From an uncultured Kiloniellales bacterium (GTDB lineage Bacteria > Pseudomonadota > Alphaproteobacteria > Kiloniellales > JAKSDN01), in assembly GCA_937974415.1 (NCBI GenBank), contig CALJXB010000323.1, forward strand, positions 1 to 9,140: a DNA stretch of 9,140 bases, read 5' to 3'. The notes below the pieces were generated by a model. The model saw only the letters and a program-made list of their open reading frames with translations, ran no database searches and was not told where the DNA came from. Numbering within the stretch: position 1 is the first letter of the stretch; every line of letters begins with the position of its first letter. Both the position numbers and the translations under genes were made by a program. This document shows positions 5,717 to 9,140 of this stretch, piece by piece.

Positions 5717-6894
5717 TGGCCGAGACCCAGATCAAGCCGCTCACCCTCAACTTCGGTCCCCAGCATCCGGCCGCCCACGGCGTGCTGCGTCTGGTGCTCG
5801 AGATGGACGGCGAGGTGATCGAGCGTGCCGACCCGCACATCGGCTTGCTGCACCGGGGCACCGAGAAGCTGATCGAGTACAAGACCTATCTTCAGGCTCT
5901 GCCCTATTTCGACCGGCTCGACTACGTCGCGCCGATGAACCAGGAGCACGCCTTCGCGCTCGCCGTGGAGAAGCTCCTGGGCATCGAGGTGCCGCCGCGC
6001 GGCCAATACATTCGGGTGCTCTATAGCGAGATCGGCCGCATTCTCAATCACCTGCTCAACATCACCACCTTCGCCATCGACGTGGGCGCGATGACGCCGA
6101 TCCTGTGGGGCTTCGAGCAGCGTGAGAAGCTGATGGAGTTTTATGAGCGGGCCAGCGGCGCGCGTCTTCATGCGGCTTATTTCCGGCCGGGCGGCGTCCA
6201 TCAGGACCTGCCGGCGGGCCTGCTGGAGGACATCGCCGAGTTCTGCGAGCTCTTTCCCCAGGTGGTCGACGACTTCGAGACTCTATTGACCGACAACCGC
6301 ATCTTCCGCCAGCGCACGGTGGACGTCGGGGCAATCTCGGCCGAGGACGCTTACGACTGGGGCTTCTCCGGCCCCTGTCTCAGGGCCTCGGGCGTACCCT
6401 GGGACCTGCGCCGGGCGCAGCCCTACGAGTGCTACGAGGAACTCGATTTCCAGATCCCGGTGGGCAAGAACGGCGACTGCTTCGACCGCTATCTGGTGCG
6501 CATCGAAGAGATGCGCCAGAGCGTCAAGATCATGCAGCAGTGCATCGAGAAGATGCCCGGCGGGCCGGTCTACGTCCAGAACACCAAGATCACGCCGCCC
6601 AAGCGGGGCGAGATGAAGCGCTCCATGGAGGCGCTGATCCACCACTTCAAGCTCTACACCGAGGGTTATCACGTGCCGGCCGGCGAGACCTATACGGCGG
6701 TCGAAGCGCCCAAGGGCGAGTTCGCGGTCTATCTCGTGGCCGATGGCTCGAACCGGCCCTACAAGTGCAAGATTCGCGCCCCCAGCTTCTCGTTCTTGGC
6801 GGCTCTGGACTTTCTCTGCCGCGGCCACATGCTGGCCGACAGCGTCGCCGTGATCGGCTCCCTCGACGTCGTGTTCGGCGAGATCGACCGATGA
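5716..6894 (+). CDS. nuoD: NADH-quinone oxidoreductase subunit D
   Basis: NuoD (the 49-kDa subunit) forms the quinone-binding pocket together with NuoB and descends from the large subunit of NiFe hydrogenases. The product has 392 residues, normal for an unfused NuoD. The complex I signature [15 protein letters not shown] spans 40-54. His21 in [10 protein letters not shown] and Tyr70 in RLDYV correspond by alignment to the quinone-contacting His38 and Tyr87 of the Thermus Nqo4 subunit, and the 49-residue spacing is the same. The C-terminal [12 protein letters not shown] and the GEIDR end are typical. The ATG lies 9 bases after GGAGGAGGG and overlaps the nuoC stop (TGATG), suggesting translational coupling. 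The stop overlaps the nuoE start as ATGA. Confidence 0.97.
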   Translation: MAETQIKPLTLNFGPQHPAAHGVLRLVLEMDGEVIERADPHIGLLHRGTEKLIEYKTYLQALPYFDRLDYVAPMNQEHAFALAVEKLLGIEVPPRGQYIRVLYSEIGRILNHLLNITTFAIDVGAMTPILWGFEQREKLMEFYERASGARLHAAYFRPGGVHQDLPAGLLEDIAEFCELFPQVVDDFETLLTDNRIFRQRTVDVGAISAEDAYDWGFSGPCLRASGVPWDLRRAQPYECYEELDFQIPVGKNGDCFDRYLVRIEEMRQSVKIMQQCIEKMPGGPVYVQNTKITPPKRGEMKRSMEALIHHFKLYTEGYHVPAGETYTAVEAPKGEFAVYLVADGSNRPYKCKIRAPSFSFLAALDFLCRGHMLADSVAVIGSLDVVFGEIDR

Positions 6895-7535
6895 GAGCGA
6901 CCAGCCACAGGCCCGGCGATGCGGGCGATTTCGCCTTCACGCCCGAGACCATGGCCGAGGCCGAAAAGGTCATGGCGCGCTATCCCGAAGGCCGCAAGGC
7001 GAGCGCAACCATCGCGCTGCTCGACCTGGCCCAGCGCCAGAACGGCGGCTGGCTACCCGGCGAGGCGATCGAGTACGTCGCCAACCTCTTGGCCCTCGCG
7101 CCCATTCGGGTGCACGAGGTGGCGAGCTTCTACAGCATGTTCAACCTCAAGCCGGTGGGCCGGCACTTCATCCAGGTCTGCCGCACCACGCCCTGCTGGC
7201 TGTGTGGGTCGGACGACATCACCAGGGCCTGTCTTGATACCCTCGGCATCGGCCTCGGCGAGACCACGGAAGATGGCCTCTTCACCGTGGTCGAGGTGGA
7301 GTGCCTCGGCGCCTGCGCCAACGCGCCCATGGTGCAGATCAACGACGACTACTACGAGGACCTGACGCCCGAGCGCATGGCCGAGATGATCGCCGACCTC
7401 GAGGCCGGCAAACCGGTGCCGAGCGGGTCCCAGACCGGGCGGCCGGGCTCCTGCCCGGCGGGCGGGCCCACCACATTGCTCGAGCAATCTGGAAACAACC
7501 GCGGACAAGCCGTTGAAAGTGAAGGGTCGGACTGA
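6891..7535 (+). CDS. nuoE: NADH-quinone oxidoreductase subunit E
   Basis: NuoE (the 24-kDa subunit) belongs to the NADH-oxidising module and carries the [2Fe-2S] cluster N1a close to the FMN of NuoF. The 214-residue product has the thioredoxin-like fold signature with four ligands, Cys97, Cys102, Cys138 and Cys142, in the pattern C-x4-C-x35-C-x3-C. The helical start ([17 protein letters not shown]) and [11 protein letters not shown] are typical. It is longer than the Escherichia coli protein because of a C-terminal tail from about 173, rich in Gly, Pro, Ser and Thr, which includes a [12 protein letters not shown] stretch. Such tails are known in alphaproteobacterial NuoE. The start is set by the ATGA overlap with nuoD; there is no strong ribosome site, so reinitiation is likely. 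The stop overlaps the nuoF ATG by one base. Confidence 0.95.
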   Translation: MRATSHRPGDAGDFAFTPETMAEAEKVMARYPEGRKASATIALLDLAQRQNGGWLPGEAIEYVANLLALAPIRVHEVASFYSMFNLKPVGRHFIQVCRTTPCWLCGSDDITRACLDTLGIGLGETTEDGLFTVVEVECLGACANAPMVQINDDYYEDLTPERMAEMIADLEAGKPVPSGSQTGRPGSCPAGGPTTLLEQSGNNRGQAVESEGSD

Positions 7536-8827
7536 TGTTGAAGGACCAGGACCGGATCTTCACCAACCTCTACGGCCAGGACGATTGGCGCCTCGCCGGG
7601 GCCCAGAGGCGCGGCGTCTGGGACAAGACCAAGGACCAGATCGCCCTCGGGCGCGACGCCATCATCGACCTGGTGAAGGAATCCGAGTTGCGCGGGCGCG
7701 GCGGGGCGGGCTTCCCGGCCGGCATCAAGTGGTCCTTCATGCCGAAGGAGAGCGACGGGCGGCCGTCCTATCTGGTGGTCAACGCGGACGAGTCGGAGCC
7801 GGGCACCTGCAAGGACCGGGAAATCATGCGCTTCGACCCGCACCGGCTGCTCGAGGGCTGCCTGGTGGCGGGCTTCGCCATGGGCGCCGGCGCCTGCTAT
7901 ATCTACATCCGCGGCGAGTTCTACCTGGAGGCCGTCCATCTGCAGGCAGCGATCGACGAGGCCTACGAGGCCGGCCTGATCGGCAAGAACGCCTGCGGCT
8001 CCGGCTACGACTACGACATCTTCCTGCACCGAGGCGCCGGCGCCTACATCTGCGGCGAGGAGACCGCGCTCCTGGAAAGCCTCGAGGGCAAGAAGGGCCA
8101 GCCGCGCCTCAAGCCGCCGTTCCCGGCGGCGGTCGGCCTCTACGGCTGCCCGACCACGGTCAACAACGTGGAGACCATCGCCGTGGTGCCGGAGATCCTG
8201 CGCCGCGGTGTGTCCTGGTGGACCTCGCTCGGTCGGCCCAAGAACACCGGCACCAAGATCTTCAGCATTTCCGGCCACGTGAACCAGCCGTGCAATGTGG
8301 AGGAGGAGATGGGCATTCCGCTCAAGCAGCTCATCGAAGAGCATTGCGGCGGGGTGCGCGGCGGCTGGGACAATCTACTCGCGGTGATCCCCGGCGGCTC
8401 CTCGGTCCACTGCATCAACAAGCCGGCCTGCGACACCATCCTGATGGACTTCGATTCCCTGCGCGAGGCGGGCACCGGGCTCGGCACCGCGGCGGTCATC
8501 GTGATGGACAAGTCGACCGACATCGTGGCGGCGATCGCCCGGCTGTCCCACTTCTACATGCACGAGAGCTGCGGCCAGTGCACGCCGTGCCGTGAGGGCA
8601 CCGGCTGGATGTACCGGGTGCTGACGCGCATGGTGAAGGGCGAGGCGGAGCTGAGCGAGATCGACACCTTGCTCGACGTCACCCATCAGGTCGAGGGGCA
8701 CACCATCTGCGCGCTCGGCGATGCGGCGGCCTGGCCGGTGCAGGGCCTGATCCGGAACTTTAGGCCCGAGCTGGAGCAACGCATCCGGGATTACAAGGAG
8801 GCCCGCAGGGCCGCGGCGGCGGAATAG
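7535..8827 (+). CDS. nuoF: NADH-quinone oxidoreductase subunit F
   Basis: NuoF (the 51-kDa subunit) binds NADH and FMN, takes hydride from NADH, and holds the [4Fe-4S] cluster N3. The 430-residue product has the glycine-rich FMN/NADH motif [13 protein letters not shown] (54-66), the nucleotide-site stretch [25 protein letters not shown] near 170-195, and the cluster ligands Cys346, Cys349 and Cys352 in [13 protein letters not shown] plus Cys392 in HTICALGD. All catalytic elements are intact and the length is normal. AAGGG (7522-7526) lies 8 bases before the ATG, and the start shares one base with the nuoE stop. Only 4 bases separate its stop from nuoG. Confidence 0.97.
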   Translation: MLKDQDRIFTNLYGQDDWRLAGAQRRGVWDKTKDQIALGRDAIIDLVKESELRGRGGAGFPAGIKWSFMPKESDGRPSYLVVNADESEPGTCKDREIMRFDPHRLLEGCLVAGFAMGAGACYIYIRGEFYLEAVHLQAAIDEAYEAGLIGKNACGSGYDYDIFLHRGAGAYICGEETALLESLEGKKGQPRLKPPFPAAVGLYGCPTTVNNVETIAVVPEILRRGVSWWTSLGRPKNTGTKIFSISGHVNQPCNVEEEMGIPLKQLIEEHCGGVRGGWDNLLAVIPGGSSVHCINKPACDTILMDFDSLREAGTGLGTAAVIVMDKSTDIVAAIARLSHFYMHESCGQCTPCREGTGWMYRVLTRMVKGEAELSEIDTLLDVTHQVEGHTICALGDAAAWPVQGLIRNFRPELEQRIRDYKEARRAAAAE

Positions 8828-8831
8828 GCGA

Positions 8832-9140
8832 ATGGCGAAGCTGACCATCAATGGGCGTGAGATCGAGGTGCCGAACGGCCTGACCGTGCTCCAGGCCTGC
8901 GAGCTGGCGGGCGTGGAGATCCCGCGCTTCTGCTACCACGAGCGCCTGTCGGTCGCCGGCAACTGCCGCATGTGCCTGGTGGAAATGGAGAGGGCGCCCA
9001 AGCCCATCGCCTCCTGCGCCATGCCGGTCAACGACGGCATGGTCATTCACACCGACACCCCGACGGTGGAGAAAGCCCGCAAGGGGGTCATGGAATTCCT
9101 GCTGATCAACCATCCGCTGGACTGCCCGATCTGCGATCAG
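8832..9140 (+). CDS. nuoG: NADH-quinone oxidoreductase subunit G, N-terminal part (partial)
   Basis: NuoG (the 75-kDa subunit) passes electrons from N3 along several clusters toward NuoB. The window holds the first 103 codons, starting [16 protein letters not shown], a ferredoxin-like domain. The [2Fe-2S] N1b ligands Cys34, Cys45, Cys48 and Cys62 are all present in the usual spacing (C-x10-C-x2-C-x13-C). His94, Cys98 and Cys101 in [11 protein letters not shown] are the first three ligands of the His-containing [4Fe-4S] cluster N5; the fourth lies beyond the right edge. The gene begins 4 bases after nuoF and has only a weak AGG (8826-8828) before the ATG, so coupling to nuoF is likely. Members are typically about 690 residues in alphaproteobacteria, so most of the gene is missing here. 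Confidence 0.97.
   Translation, partial: MAKLTINGREIEVPNGLTVLQACELAGVEIPRFCYHERLSVAGNCRMCLVEMERAPKPIASCAMPVNDGMVIHTDTPTVEKARKGVMEFLLINHPLDCPICDQ

Noticed and set aside
6429..6890. 154-codon upstream extension of the nuoE frame
   Set aside because: It overlaps the conserved nuoD coding region; NuoE homology and the ATGA overlap place the start at 6891.
7352..8344. 330-codon minus-strand open frame opposite nuoE and nuoF
   Set aside because: It is a GC-rich shadow of conserved genes, without a plausible product.

Overview
The window looks like a chromosomal segment of a GC-rich alphaproteobacterium, most likely of the Rhodospirillales or a nearby order. The grounds are the closely packed nuoABCDEFG order with separate nuoC and nuoD, the typically alphaproteobacterial NuoA, NuoB and NuoD sequences, a histidine kinase of the DivJ/PleC-like type, and a perfect TTAA-N7-TTAA box of the kind bound by the alphaproteobacterial cell-cycle regulator CtrA. 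No sign of phage, transposon, CRISPR array, tRNA or rRNA was found.

Layout. Positions 1-91 carry the first 30 codons of a minus-strand gene that runs off the left edge, probably an EamA-type transporter. A divergent spacer (92-365) holds a cluster of 9-bp GGTCACGGG repeats, a 12-bp palindrome, the CtrA-like box and a 14-bp palindrome. Plus-strand genes follow: a membrane-bound CHASE-domain histidine kinase (366-2387) with no response regulator beside it, and a lipoprotein with a peptidoglycan-binding domain and a cysteine-containing C-terminal region (2513-3859). A 295-bp spacer (3860-4154) contains stem-loops that may end the lipoprotein transcript, a good sigma70-type promoter, and an RNA leader with an 11-bp GAGA-capped hairpin.

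From 4155 to the right edge lies the start of the respiratory complex I operon: nuoA (TTG start), nuoB, nuoC, nuoD, nuoE, nuoF and the first 103 codons of nuoG. A-B, C-D, D-E and E-F overlap by 1 to 10 bases, so translational coupling is likely. NuoE, F and G form the NADH-oxidising module (FMN, N1a, N3, N1b and the start of N5). NuoB, C and D form the connecting module that carries cluster N2 and the quinone site. NuoA is a membrane subunit at the junction with the membrane arm. All the iron-sulfur ligands expected in the visible parts are present, so the complex appears functional.

The nuo genes are ordinary. The less routine content is in the spacers (CtrA-like box, tandem repeats, nuo leader hairpin) and in the domain make-up of the kinase and lipoprotein. 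I do not see an obviously new multi-gene system.
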